Shown here: in pieces, positions 1-9,519 of the stretch | How the letters are laid out: every line of letters starts with the position of its first letter | Numbering within the stretch: position 1 is the first letter of the stretch | Assembly: GCA_963383645.1 (NCBI GenBank) | Contig: OY726572.1 | Span: 22,933,792 to 22,997,791 of the forward strand | From: Muscardinus avellanarius | Taxonomy: Eukaryota > Chordata > Mammalia > Rodentia > Gliridae | Length of the DNA: 64,000 nucleotides | Reading direction: 5' to 3' | The notes under the pieces: generated by a model | What the model saw: only the letters and a program-made list of their open reading frames with translations | What the model was told of the DNA's origin: nothing | Databases searched by the model: none | Translations under genes and position numbers: made by a program

Positions 1-308
1 CCTGGAGGTAAGTGCATTAGTGGGTAACAGGTGGGCAAAGGTGTGGATCCCTTTAGCCCTCAGGACTGCTGGGAGAGTCCCAGGGATGCTCAAGGCCCTC
101 AGCTGTCCATCTCAGGCCAAAGATGGTTTTCTTCTTATCCTCTGTGCTGTACAAATGTCCCTCTCCTCTGTGCACTGAGAGGAATACAGGTTGGAAAAGT
201 CAGCTCTTGTGAAATTCCTTCACAGTGCTAACAGGGCACTGGAGCTGGGAATTTGGAGAGGATTGGAGGTGGAAGAGAGAGAAAGGGATGAAAAAGCAGG
301 TGATTTGG

Positions 309-373
<65 letters not shown>

Positions 374-916
374 TTTTCTTTTCCCTAGAACTACATTATC
401 CATTTTGTCTTCTTCGTTCCTTAGTGAAGCTCTTCTTCTTTTCAGTGACTTGATTCTAAGCGGAGTCTTTACCCATGGACTGTTAAGTCAGTCCAGTTAC
501 TAGCACTGGACACTGTCTTGCTCATGTGTATGCCTAGCATGTGTGCCGGGAAATAGATACCAGTAGGTCTGTTTCTATGTTGGATGCACACTTCCTATCA
601 CCTGTTACAGCACACATAGGTAGCAGGCAGAAATGAGTTTTCCTTGTTGAAGCAAGAGAAAAATTTGTTTATGATCATTAAAAAGTATAACCTGTACTTA
701 CCTGCCTTCCCAAGGCCCAGAGCTACCCATGGGCATTGCTTCTAGCTATTTGCTAGCATAAAAGAAATATGGGTAGCTGCATCTCTAGCCTGAAGGAAAA
801 ACAAACTTAAGTTTTTATTTCTATCAAAGCCTAGAGATTTCTTTGTGTATCTATCACAAGATAGTTGTTTTCAAAATTTTCAACTATGACCCACATTAAG
901 AAATACATATTGTAAA
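1..916. other. 5' intergenic DNA, no gene seen
   Basis: Apart from a TA dinucleotide run this stretch shows no recognisable gene. The short open frames here read through the simple repeat and look random. Confidence 0.6.
312..377. repeat. (TA)n microsatellite followed by a T-run
   Basis: About 27 uninterrupted AT units (312-365) run into a T-rich stretch. Such long perfect runs are usually length-variable between individuals. Confidence 0.98.
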
Positions 917-1171
917 GCCAGGTGTGGTGACACACTCTTGGAATCTCAGTAATTGGGAGGCTGAGACAGGAGGATCACGGGTTTGTGGCCAGCCTTAGCT
1001 GCTTACTTAGTGAGGCCCACAACTTAGTGAGACCTTGTTTCAGAATAAAGTATAAAAAATAGGGCTGGGGATGTAGCTTAGATGCAGAATGCCCTTGGAT
1101 TCAATCCCCAGCACCAAAAAGAAAGAAAGAAAAAAAAGAGAGAAAGAAAGAATATATATATATATATATAT
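917..1171 (+). mobile_element. B1-dID-like SINE with GAAA/TA tail
   Basis: The left half matches a 7SL-derived B1 box. The right half (about 1064-1114) carries the short ID-related box ending in TCCCCAGCACC. The tail is A-rich, then (GAAA)n and (TA)n to about 1171. Confidence 0.9.
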
Positions 1172-1616
1172 CACTACACATAGTTAAGTTTCCACAATAC
1201 ATTGCTTATAATTATCATATTCAATAATCTCAGATATTCTGTATTATATTTCATTTTAGATTGGCTAATCATTCACCAAATTAAATTCAATGAATTGTAT
1301 CCTTAAATTTGAAGAATCCTCTTCCAAGGCTAATCCTGCTTTAATCCATATGGGCTCTGAGCCAGAGGCCTGGTCTAGCGCCCCTTGTGGAATGGTGGGA
1401 AACAGCAACTGTTCAGTTTTGGAGTCACCTACAATTCTGAACAAGGCGCACACTGCCATCGCTTAAAGGTGTAGATTCACCCTTCTGTGTCTTTCTCATG
1501 CCTACTGATTGTTGCTAAAATCTGGAATGGAGTATCTCTACTTCTTTAGGACTCACTTCCTTAAACACACTTTATAGCAAAAAAAAAAAAAATTAGAGAA
1601 CAAAAGTTTATATATT

Positions 1617-1668
1617 GGGCGTGGTGGTACATTCCTGTAATCCCAATACTGGGGAGGCTGAGATATTT
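1617..1668 (+). mobile_element. B1 fragment
   Basis: Only the first 50 or so bases of the B1-like left half are present (GGCGTGGTGG, then TGTAATCCCA), so the copy is truncated. Confidence 0.75.
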
Positions 1669-1942
1669 TTGAAGTTCATAGACAATTGCCAGAGTTCCTT
1701 TTGACTTTGGATGACAGCTTTTCCCCCGTGTTCCCAGCAGTTCCTAGACGCACAGCTAGTAGGTGCCCGCAAAGCTCACACACGTGAAGCAAGCACCACA
1801 GGGCCTGGCAAGAATGCCCAAGAAATGATGTCCCCCACTGCTCCCCAGATGCCGAGAACTCCTTGACGCACTGATGGGGCTCAGAGACCCTGCCAGTTCA
1901 GTCTGTCCATACAAGTACCTCTCAGAGATCAAAAATGTTTTT

Positions 1943-2550
1943 AGCTGGGCTGATGGCGCATGCTTGTAATCCCAGTAATTAGAAGACTGAGACAGGAGGA
2001 TCTCAGGTTCAGCCTGAGTTACTTTGGCCCTCCTTAATTTAGTGAGACCTTGTTTCAAAATAAAAAATAATCCCAGCATTAGGGAGGCGGAGACAGGAGG
2101 ATTGCGGTTCTACAAGGACAGCCTCAGCTAGTGAGGCCCTTTGCAATTCAGTGAGACCCGGTTTCAAAATAAAGAATAAAAAATACAGCTGGGGATGTAG
2201 CCTGGATGTAGAATTGCCCCTAGGTTCCATCCCCAGTACCGGAAAAAAAAAAAAAAGCCAGTTGTGGTGACGTACTCTTGTAATCCCAGTATTCGGGAGG
2301 CTGAGACAGGAGGATCTCACAGGTTCAAAGCTAGCCTTAGCTCCTTAGTGAGGCTCTCTGCAACTTAGTGACAACCTGTTTCCAAATAGAAAATAGGTCT
2401 GGGAGTATAGCCGGAGGTAGAAAGACTCTGGGTTCCATCCCTAGGACCACACAAAATGAATAAATAAATGAATAAAATTTTAAAAAATAATAGATTGGGA
2501 GTATACTTAGAAGGTAGAATGCCTCTGAGCTCAATCCTCAGTACCACAAA
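1943..2550 (+). mobile_element. Head-to-tail cluster of four SINE copies or parts
   Basis: The segments are a B1-like half at 1943-2068, a 5'-truncated B1-dID at 2069-2256, a full B1-dID at 2257-2486, and an isolated ID-type right half at 2493-2550. All are on the + strand and joined through A-rich linkers. This fits repeated insertion into A-rich tails. Confidence 0.88.
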
Positions 2551-3742
2551 ACATATAATAACGTTTTTAAAGAAAAGAGATTAGGTCAGGAAAGAGATTA
2601 GAGGATGTGGTGGCCAGTCGGAGCAGCAGTCAGAGGCAGGACTGAGCACACGAATGCAGAACCAGGTTGCCCTTGCCTCCGCCCACCTCCACCCTGCCTG
2701 AGCATGAGCCGGAACCTGTGGATGCTCATTCCGCACCAGCAGGCTCGGTGATGCTCCTCAAAGCCGCGGGTGGCACCAGCTGGGAGGACGCCTGACACCC
2801 TAATGGTGGCACAGCCGCTCTGGGTCTCTCACTGACCTCATGGGCAGTCAAGTGGCCAGGTGCCTGGGAGTGTCTGTGCTCAGATGACCTGGGCCATAAG
2901 CACATTTTCTTCTTCCTTTTCTCCCAGGCCCTGGGACTAGCCATTGTCCAACAGGGCTAGTGTGGTGGTGCCCACGCCCTCTGGCCCAGCCCAAGGTCCA
3001 CGCGCGGTCCTGAGGCTGAGGCTAAGCTTTGGCAGGGCTCCTTTCATGTCACCATATCACCTTCTGCTGAGCAGCTGAGAAAGGATGATGACATCCTAGG
3101 ATGGGGGAATTTATGAGGAACGGGGCTGCCCGCTTGGGCTTTGCTTTCAACTCAAGACAAGAAAACTTATAACCATGGCTTTAAAAATATGAACAAATGT
3201 CCAGGTCAGCCAAGACAGCAAGATCTGGGTAGGGGAAAGGGAGCCAGCATGGGACTCCCAGCTGGATCCTGGGAAGTTTTGCTCTCAGGCCGTGGTCTCC
3301 GGGGTGGCCGCAAGTCAAGGGGGATTTAAACATACTTGTGCGTATAGCATCATCATTTTTGGAGGGGAGGGAGGTAACTTTGATCCTCAAGGGTATTTCA
3401 TTTCTCAGGCTTTCAGTTGCAGCCTGGTCTGCCCAGCTTAGACCCAGCCCAGCATTCCCGACTTTGTGCCCCAAAGGAAATTGCTGATGGTGTCCAGCTC
3501 AGTCCCACGCCTCACCTCTCTGGCTTGCATCTCTCAATTCAACATGCAGACAATAAAAGTGTGGTGTGCGCGTCGGCCCTACACCTCTGGCCTCCCATGG
3601 GTTTGGAGGTGGGGGTAGGGGGTGCACCGCACAACTTGGTGGCACTCCCGGGACACGGTGGGAGCGTGTTTGTGACTCAGAACTCGCATTCGGGGTGGCT
3701 TTACGGTTTACAGTTGTCACAAAGTACTTTGACCTGCTGGGC
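2551..3742. other. Unassigned intergenic stretch
   Basis: GC-moderate DNA without a recognised repeat or convincing ORF. The open frames here lack known motifs. It lies 0.6-1.8 kb upstream of the PLB1 TATA box and could hold distal regulatory DNA, but nothing in the sequence proves this. Confidence 0.4.
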
Positions 3743-3773
<31 letters not shown>

Positions 3774-3972
3774 GGGTCTGGGGATGGAACCCAGGGGATG
3801 TGACCTCTGAGCTACACCCCCTGCCCTATCTTTTATTCTTTATTTTGAAACCGGGTCTCACTGAGTTGCAGAGGGCCTCACTAAGTAGCTGAGGCTGTCA
3901 GCGAACCACGATCCTCCTCCAGTCTCAGCTTCCCGAATGCTGGGATGACAAGCGCGTGCACCACCACGCCCG
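3743..3972 (-). mobile_element. B1-dID-like SINE, minus strand
   Basis: A long T-run (reverse of the A tail), then the reversed ID half (GGGGATGGAACCCAGG) and B1 half ending in ACCACGCCCG. It belongs to the older subfamily, with the GTTGCAGAGGGCCTCACT block in the middle. A second T-run follows at 3983-4000. Confidence 0.92.
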
Positions 3973-4313
3973 AGTTCTAGGCTTTTTTTTTTTTTTTTTA
4001 TCTCCTGACTTGGAGCTGAGAAGCTGAGGTCAAGGACTCATGTGCCCACTGCTGGTGGCAGAGTTGAAGCTCCAGGCCAGCACCTGGGGTTCCTGGGCCT
4101 GGGCTCTTCCCAGCAGGCGAGTCTCTGCCACCGCCAAACAAGAAGCAGCCGTGTGTGTGGTCCTGATCTTAGTGTCTCTGGCTAGGACGTGCTCTCTGCT
4201 TTGACTCTTCTGCCCAATGTTAACATTTATCATATTTATCATTTACCACTGCCCTCTTTCAAAGGTGAACACGGTAAAATGTATGACAGGTGCACTATCA
4301 GATCTCAGAGGAT

Positions 4314-4401
4314 TATAAAAGCAGGAGGAGGCGTGCTAGCCCATCCATCTGCGGAAGGAAGCCGTTCGCCCAGAGGCCTGAGACGCTGGGAGCACTCAGG
4401 C
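4314..4401 (+). promoter_or_regulatory. PLB1: PLB1 core promoter (TATA box) and short 5' UTR
   Basis: TATAAAA lies at 4314-4320, 82 bases before the ATG, so a start near 4345-4350 and a 5' UTR of about 55 nt are expected. A CTTTCAAAGGTGAAC element at 4257-4271 resembles a DR1/HNF4-type or TCF-type site, and GTTAAC near 4219-4224 is an HNF1 half-site. These would fit an intestinal enzyme gene but are inferred from short matches only. The ATG context has G at -3 and G at +4. The ATG frame stays open upstream past the TATA box, so an in-frame 5' stop does not set the start. The TATA position and signal peptide do. Confidence 0.65.
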
Positions 4402-4444
4402 ATGGGGCTGCTGCTACTGCTGCTGCTGCTGCTGCTGGGCCAGG
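4402..4444 (+). CDS. PLB1: PLB1 coding exon 1: signal peptide
   Basis: Encodes Met-Gly, ten consecutive leucines, Gly-Gln and the first base of a Gly codon (residues 1-14 plus 1 nt). The Leu run is the hydrophobic core of an N-terminal signal peptide for a secreted, membrane-anchored ectoenzyme. Nine of the ten Leu codons are CTG (one CTA), so the run is also a coding trinucleotide repeat that may vary in length. The donor GTAAGT begins at 4445 and leaves phase 1. The ATG was chosen because it lies about 80 bases after the TATA box, has a good context and starts the signal peptide directly. Confidence 0.93.
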
Positions 4445-4739
4445 GTAAGTGCCTTTTGCTCAGAGACACCGATGCTTCGGCCCTGCTGGGTCCTCTAGTG
4501 CTTAGGCCAGGCGGTTAGGGGCACAATGCCCTTTCAATGGAGCACTACACAAAATGAACAGTTTAAACACAAGAAGGCTGGCTGGCCTCTTGCCAGATAG
4601 GAGGTGGAGGTGACTGAAGGTATATAAGTATCCCAAAGGCTGTGGGATGAGGGGCAGGGCTTGGGAGAGGTGAGGAACACCATGCACTGCGATACCGTGG
4701 TGGGGAAGGCCACAGGTGGAGAGTCACAAAGAGGCACAT

Positions 4740-4816
4740 TCTAGATCCTTGTGCTGTGTGGCCTTGGGCAAATTCTACCTCCTGGACATTGATGGTTTCC
4801 ATCTTTGAAATGGAGA
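4740..4816 (-). repeat. MIR remnant
   Basis: The block with TGTGTGGCCTTGGGCAAATT and then TTTCCATCTTTGAAATGGAGAT follows the reverse of the MIR core (accounting of 'accompanying' CTTGGGCAA and CATCTGTAAAATG landmarks). Confidence 0.65.
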
Positions 4817-4907
4817 TACTAAGTGGGAGGACTGTAGGTTGAAGCATGGTAGGTTTGAGGCCAGCCTCAGAAACTTAGTGAGACCTTGTTTCAAAATTAA
4901 AAATAGA

Positions 4908-5091
4908 GCCGGGCGTGGTGGCGCACGCTTGTAATCCCCGCGCTTGGGAGGCGGAGACAGGAAGATTGCGCAGGTTCGAAGCCTTCCGCTCTGGCTTAAG
5001 AGACCCTGTTTCACAAATAAAAAATAGGTCCGGGAGTGTAACCTGGAGGTAGAAGGGCTTCCAGGAACCCCAATACCACCAAAAAAAAAAA
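4908..5091 (+). mobile_element. Young-subfamily B1-dID SINE
   Basis: It begins GCCGGGCGTGGTGGCGCACG and ends with the diagnostic AGAAGGGCTTCCAGGAACCC right end. It is flanked by the 12-bp direct repeat ATTAAAAATAGA (4896-4907 and 5092-5103), a target-site duplication showing retroposition into the linker of the older SINE. Confidence 0.93.
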
Positions 5092-5112
5092 ATTAAAAAT
5101 AGAAAGAACTGG

Positions 5113-5114
<2 letters not shown>

Positions 5115-5163
<49 letters not shown>

Positions 5164-5359
5164 ACTGGGGATGGAACCTAGGGGAATTGTACCTCTGAGC
5201 TACACTTCCAGCCCTATTTTTTAGTCTTTTTATTTTGAAATAGGGTCTCACTGAGTTGCAAAGGGCCTCACCAAGTAGCTGACGTTATCTGTGAACCGTG
5301 ATCCTCTGGTCTCAGCCTCCCAAACTCTGGGATTACAAGCGCGCACCACCACGCCCAGC
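5115..5359 (-). mobile_element. B1-dID SINE, minus strand, with a (GT)n tail
   Basis: A (GT)n run (5115-5160) stands where the reversed A tail should be, followed by the reversed ID and B1 halves ending ACCACGCCCAGC. The flanks share TGGAAGT (5110-5116 and 5361-5367), a likely short target-site duplication. Confidence 0.88.
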
Positions 5360-5420
5360 TTGGAAGTATACGTTGGGGGTAGAATACCCCTGGGTTCAAT
5401 CTCCAGTATGAAAAAAAAAA

Positions 5421-6050
5421 ATGTGACTATTTAGTGCATTTTGATCACAACTATTTCATAACTATTGCTACTATTGGGCTTTGTTTATTGCTGGAAGGAC
5501 AAAGGAAGGCAGATTCTGATGATAAATTCTAAAGGACTGCCCACATTCTGTGGTTCTATGGAGCAGCTTACTGAGCCTTGATTGAACTGTGTGGGGCTGC
5601 CAGCTGGGCTCTGATTCATCCTGAGGCTACAGCTCATGAGCTCTCCTCCCCTCCTCCCATCCCTGGTTCTCCCTTGGTTGGGGAAGGCAGAATCTTTGAA
5701 CTGAAAGGGCCATGAGCATGGTCTCTCTCCCTTTCCAGATGAGAGGCCTGGGCTTGGGGCAGGAAGGCAGTTGCCCTTAAGCCCCCAGAGGTAAAGGAGG
5801 TTCAGGGCATGGGCCTGGTCTTCCTGGGATCCTCCCCCAAGTTCTCTGCTCAGCTGGGGCAAGCCAGCCCCCTCAAGGAGCCTCAGGAGGATGAGAGTGC
5901 CTGCCATGTTTACCTTATATGGTGTTTTGGTTTTCTAATTACTAAGGAAGCCAAGGAGTTTCCTCATGTTTATTGATCATTTGAGTTTCTCTTTCCCTCA
6001 AGCCTCTTCCCCATTTTTCTATAAATGAATCTCTTCCCACGGATTTTTAG
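5421..6050. other. Unassigned intron 1 stretch with a possible MIR core
   Basis: 5735-5830 has faint MIR-like spacing (CCAGATGAGAGG, later CAGTTGCCCTTAAG). A 140-codon minus-strand open frame (5485-5907) has no recognised motif and is probably chance. Confidence 0.4.
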
Positions 6051-6270
6051 GAGTTCCCCGCGTCTGCTGCGCACGGGCTCTTTGGTGGCAATATGTTCTC
6101 CCAGTCCAAAGCTTGTCCTTCTGTGCTCTCTATGGAGCCTTTATCTGTGGTGAGCAAAATTCTCAATTTTGTGGAAGTCAGTGGAGACCACCCAGATGAG
6201 AATGAACAGAGTCTGTTCTTTCAGAGCTTGCTAGAGCGAGCCATGACACACCTCAGGCAGAGACCTAAAG
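6051..6270 (+). other. Unidentified exon-like open segment
   Basis: A 220-nt block is open in one frame (GAG at 6051 through AAA at 6267-6269). It is flanked by TTTTTAG on the left and by G/GTGGGC on the right, both usable as acceptor and donor. The deduced peptide looks protein-like, with a hydrophilic DHPDENEQ segment followed by an amphipathic stretch (LFFQSLLERAMTHLRQ). It is not a PLB1 coding exon: joined to exon 1 (phase 1) it meets a stop within about 150 nt. It could be an exon of another transcript, a retrocopied fragment, or chance. I do not recognise the family. Confidence 0.3.
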
Positions 6271-6837
6271 GTGGGCAGGGGAATGGAGCTTTCTGGTAGA
6301 AAAAGGGAAGGCTCTGGGTTTGCTCTGATTGTAGGCTATTGGCCCAGGGAAGCCGAGACAAGCTAAGGAAGAGCCAGGCATCTTAAGGGATTCACTTGAG
6401 GAGTGGATTTGGCTTTCTCTGCCCGGACCCGAGTTGGAAACAGGAACACAAAAATAGAGAATATGGCAGTTGTTAATCAAGTCCTGACCATCTGGGCCGA
6501 TGGCCACAGATTGTAAGTCAGAATTCTAATATACACGGCTTAGCTGTTGTTGCTTGTATATGCTGTCTCTATTCCAAAGTATATGCATTTTTAATCTTTT
6601 TTATTATCTGTGCTCTGTGTGTCTTATTTAAGAACTCCGTCTCTTTCTTCGAGATTATGAAGAGCTCCTATATTTCTTTCTAAAAACTTAATACAGTCAC
6701 TGTTCTTGGGTCAATTCCAGTACATCTGCAACTGAGGTTTGTGAACCGTGTAAGAGAGGAACCCAATTTTATGTATTTTTTTCCATACACATAGCCAGTT
6801 GTTTCCTTGCCATTTATTGAAAAGTAGTTTCCCACCA

Positions 6838-6930
6838 CTTTTTTGTGGGGTGGGGTAGGGTTCTGAGACTGAAATCAGAGCATCGTGTGCACTAGACAAA
6901 TGCTCTGTCGCTGATCTTTGCCCCCAGCCC
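6838..6930 (-). mobile_element. ID-type SINE remnant
   Basis: Reversed ID-like body with the internal segment kept (GCACTAGACAAATGCTCTG), ending TTTGCCCCCAGCCC. This segment is absent from the shortened ID half of the B1-dID copies. Confidence 0.7.
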
Positions 6931-7126
6931 TGTCCCACTGGTCTGAAAAGCCACCTCTGATCACAGATGAAGGTTCCAAGTGGTCTAGAGCCCTCTTTTG
7001 CTTGGTTCGTCCATTTGTGTATCCCTGTGCCAATTAAGGCGTTGTTTTAATTCTACAGCTCTATAGTAAGTTCTGCTACTTGACACTATAAGTCTATTTC
7101 TCTTTCTTGTTTAAAAGTGTCTTGGC

Positions 7127-7340
7127 ACCGGGCGTGGTGGCGCACGCTTGTAATCCCCGCGCTTGGGAGGCTGAAACAGGAGGATCGCCCAGGTTCGAAG
7201 CCAGCCTCAGCTACTAAGTGAGGCTCTCAGCAACTTAGTGAGACCCTTTCAAAATAAAATGTAAAATAGGTCTGGGAGTATAGCCCGGAGGTAGAAAGCC
7301 TCTGGATTCCACCCCCAGTACCACCAAAAAAAAAAAAAAA
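7127..7340 (+). mobile_element. B1-dID SINE with 14-bp target duplication
   Basis: Flanked by AAAAGTGTCTTGGC (7113-7126) and AAAAGTATCTTGGC (7337-7350). The left half is like the young group, while the middle keeps the older CTCAGCAACTTAGTGAGACC block, so this copy is intermediate between the two subfamilies. Confidence 0.93.
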
Positions 7341-7463
7341 GTATCTTGGCTCTGACTTTTCATATCAATTTGACTATCAAGCTACCAAATAAACCTGTTG
7401 GGATTTTGATAAATGTTGTATTGAACTCTATAAAGTTGAAAATACACATCTTTATAATATTGA

Positions 7464-7652
7464 CTTTTTTTTTTTTTTTTGGTGGTACTGGGCTTCCTGG
7501 AAGCCCTTCTACCTCCGGGCTACACTCCCAGACCTATTTTATTTTTGGAAACAGGGTCTCTTAAGCCAGTGCAGCTGGCTTCGAACCTGCGCGATCCTCC
7601 TGTCTCTGCCTCCCAAGCGCGGGGATTACAAGCGTGCGCCACCACGCCCGGC
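7464..7652 (-). mobile_element. Young-subfamily B1-dID SINE, minus strand
   Basis: T-run, then GGCTTCCTGGAAGCCC and the reversed young-type middle, ending ACCACGCCCGGC. Target duplication TATAATATTGA (7453-7463) and TATAATACTGA (7653-7663). Confidence 0.93.
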
Positions 7653-8132
7653 TATAATACTGAGTTTTGAAAACCATGGCTATTTATTTAGATCTTCTGT
7701 AATGACTGTTTTCTCTGTTGAGGTACTGTACATATTTTGTTAGTTGTATTTATAGGCCTGTATTTTTTGTTGTATAGCAAATAGATTTAAAATTTTTTAT
7801 TTTGAAAATGTTTATTCTAAGTATATAGAAATAGTATTGATTTTACGTGTTGATTTTTTAAAAATATTCAACTAAATTCTTTCAAATTTTAATTGATCTA
7901 CATATTTTCTGGGATCTTCTAGATATAATTTCTTTCTGATAATAATGGTTTTGTCTTCTCCTTTTCAACCTGTCTGCCTCATTTCTTTTTTGTACCTTAC
8001 TGTGCTGACTGGTTCCTGGTCTACATTTTTCATAGATGAAATGGTTGCAGGTATTTTTATTTTATTCCCAAGTTTAAAGGAATGTGTTTAGTTTCTCATC
8101 GATAAGTATTGTGTTCACTGTCGAATGTTTTT

Positions 8133-8287
8133 GTAGATATGGTTTGAGTATCCCTAATCTGAAAAATCCAAAGTTTGAAATGCTCCAAAATTAAAACTTT
8201 GTGAGCACAGAAACATCTTAGATTTTGAAGCATATCTGAAACATTTCTGGCCTCAGGCATTTCAGATCAGGAATACTCAACCTATAC
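8133..8287. mobile_element. Non-autonomous Tigger-type DNA transposon relic
   Basis: Inverted ends GGTTTGAGTATCCCTAATCT and AGATCAGGAATACTCAACC are bounded by TA. The body pairs with itself as inverted AAATGCTCCAAAATT and CATTTCAGATC blocks. This is the common mammalian family with GGTTGAGTATCCC ends. The exact subfamily name was not assigned. Confidence 0.75.
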
Positions 8288-8321
8288 TCCTGTGAGACTG
8301 AGACAGTTTGACTTTATTCTT

Positions 8322-8527
8322 TTTTTATTTTTTTATTATTTGCTGGTACTGGGGATGGAACCCAGGAGCCTTCTACCTCCAGGCTACACTCCCAGACCTA
8401 TTTTATATTTTATTTGGAAACAGGGTCTCTTAAGCCAGCAGAGGCTGTCTTTGAACCTGTGTGATCCTCCTGTCCCAGCCTCCCAAGCGCGGGGATTACA
8501 AGCGTGCGCCACCACGCCCGGATATCT
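8322..8527 (-). mobile_element. B1-dID SINE, minus strand, intermediate type
   Basis: Flanked by ACTTTATTCTT (8311-8321 and 8528-8538). It has the young CTTAAGCCAGC middle but a right end reading GGGGATGGAACCCAGG like the older group. Confidence 0.92.
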
Positions 8528-9280
8528 ACTTTATTCTTGATTTGCAAAGACATTTCTTTTTCAAAATCTGAAGTGGATGTGGAATTATATCTAGTCCTTA
8601 AGCATTTATTGAGAGGATTTGTGATTTACTCCTTTAATGTGATAATGTGGGGAATTACATGACTTTTTATTAATTTTCAGTCCTTGCTTATTATTTTCAT
8701 CAGAAGCTACACATTGCATTTGTTTGTCCTGTATTTTAAGTCTAGAGTTGTGCTTTAGCCTCTTTTGCTTGAACTTCATGGCACAAACTACTCCAGGCTA
8801 GCTTCACATTTCTTCTGCCCACCCCTGGATTAGCTTTTTCTTCAAAGTTCTAGTTGGTAAGGGATGTTACTTAGGAACCCATCTATGCCTAGGTGATAGG
8901 GACGTCTATTGTGGCTGGAGTGTTACTATGTCTAGAACCTTTTGGTGACAGCTCAGAAATATAAGTTTCTTTAAAAAAAGCCAGTGAATTTATACATATA
9001 TTTTTAATTTTAGTTAGAACTGGGCTTTTTTTTATCTCCACCCCCTACTTTATATTGTTATCCTTCCCCAGTGCAAATCAGAGTTATGAAATGTGTTGAT
9101 GAATTTATTCATAGCTATATTCTACAATCCATACAATATAATATTGGAGTTGCAATTAAAATATCTCCACCAAGAAATGAAGTTCAAAATTCTTTTGCTA
9201 TACTTTTTCCCTTACAATAATGGGCATATAATCTGAATCAATATATCAATTAAAATATTATGTTCAAAATCACTTAGATT

Positions 9281-9501
9281 AAGCCATGCATGGTGACATA
9301 TGCCTGTAATCCCAGCACTTGAGAGGCTCAGATAGGAGGGCCACAGGTTTGAGGCCAGCCTCAGTAATTTAGTCAGAGTCTCAGCAACTTAGAGAGACTG
9401 TTTCAAAATAAAAAATAAATAAATAAAATAGAGTTGAGGTATAGCTCGGATACAGAATGCCCCTGGATTAAATCCCTATTGCTTCACACACACGAAAAGA
9501 T
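9281..9501 (+). mobile_element. B1-dID SINE, older and diverged
   Basis: Flanked by TCACTTAGATT (9270-9280) and TCACTTGGATT (9502-9512). The right end is diverged (CCCCTGGATTAAATCCC). Confidence 0.88.
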
Positions 9502-9519
9502 TCACTTGGATTCAGTCCT

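Larger units (their letters stand above)
4822..5421 (+). mobile_element. Old B1-dID SINE broken by two younger insertions
   Basis: The B1 half (4822-4907) and the ID half (about 5104-5114, then 5360-5421) of one + strand element are separated by a complete younger SINE at 4908-5091 and a minus-strand SINE at 5115-5359. The interrupted right half resumes at GGGGGTAGAATACCCC. See the findings for the duplicated target sites. Confidence 0.85.
6960..8760 (-). mobile_element. L1 ORF2-region fragment broken by four insertions
   Basis: The + strand text reads like reverse L1 ORF2, for example TTGATAAATGTTGTATTGAA and later CTTTAATGTGATAATGTG. The element is cut by a + SINE (7127-7340), a - SINE (7464-7652), a TA-flanked DNA transposon relic (8133-8287) and a - SINE (8322-8527). 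It has no intact coding frame. Confidence 0.75.

Noticed and set aside
225..503. Open frames through the (TA)n run on both strands
   Set aside because: They are Ile/Tyr alternations from the dinucleotide repeat, not genes.
4189..4518. 109-codon frame containing PLB1 exon 1
   Set aside because: Its first ATG lies upstream of the TATA box and its end runs past the GTAAGT donor into intron 1. Only 4402-4444 is taken as coding.
5485..5907. 140-codon minus-strand frame in intron 1
   Set aside because: No motif, no splice context, low-complexity Ser/Gly/Leu composition, and it overlaps a possible MIR core.
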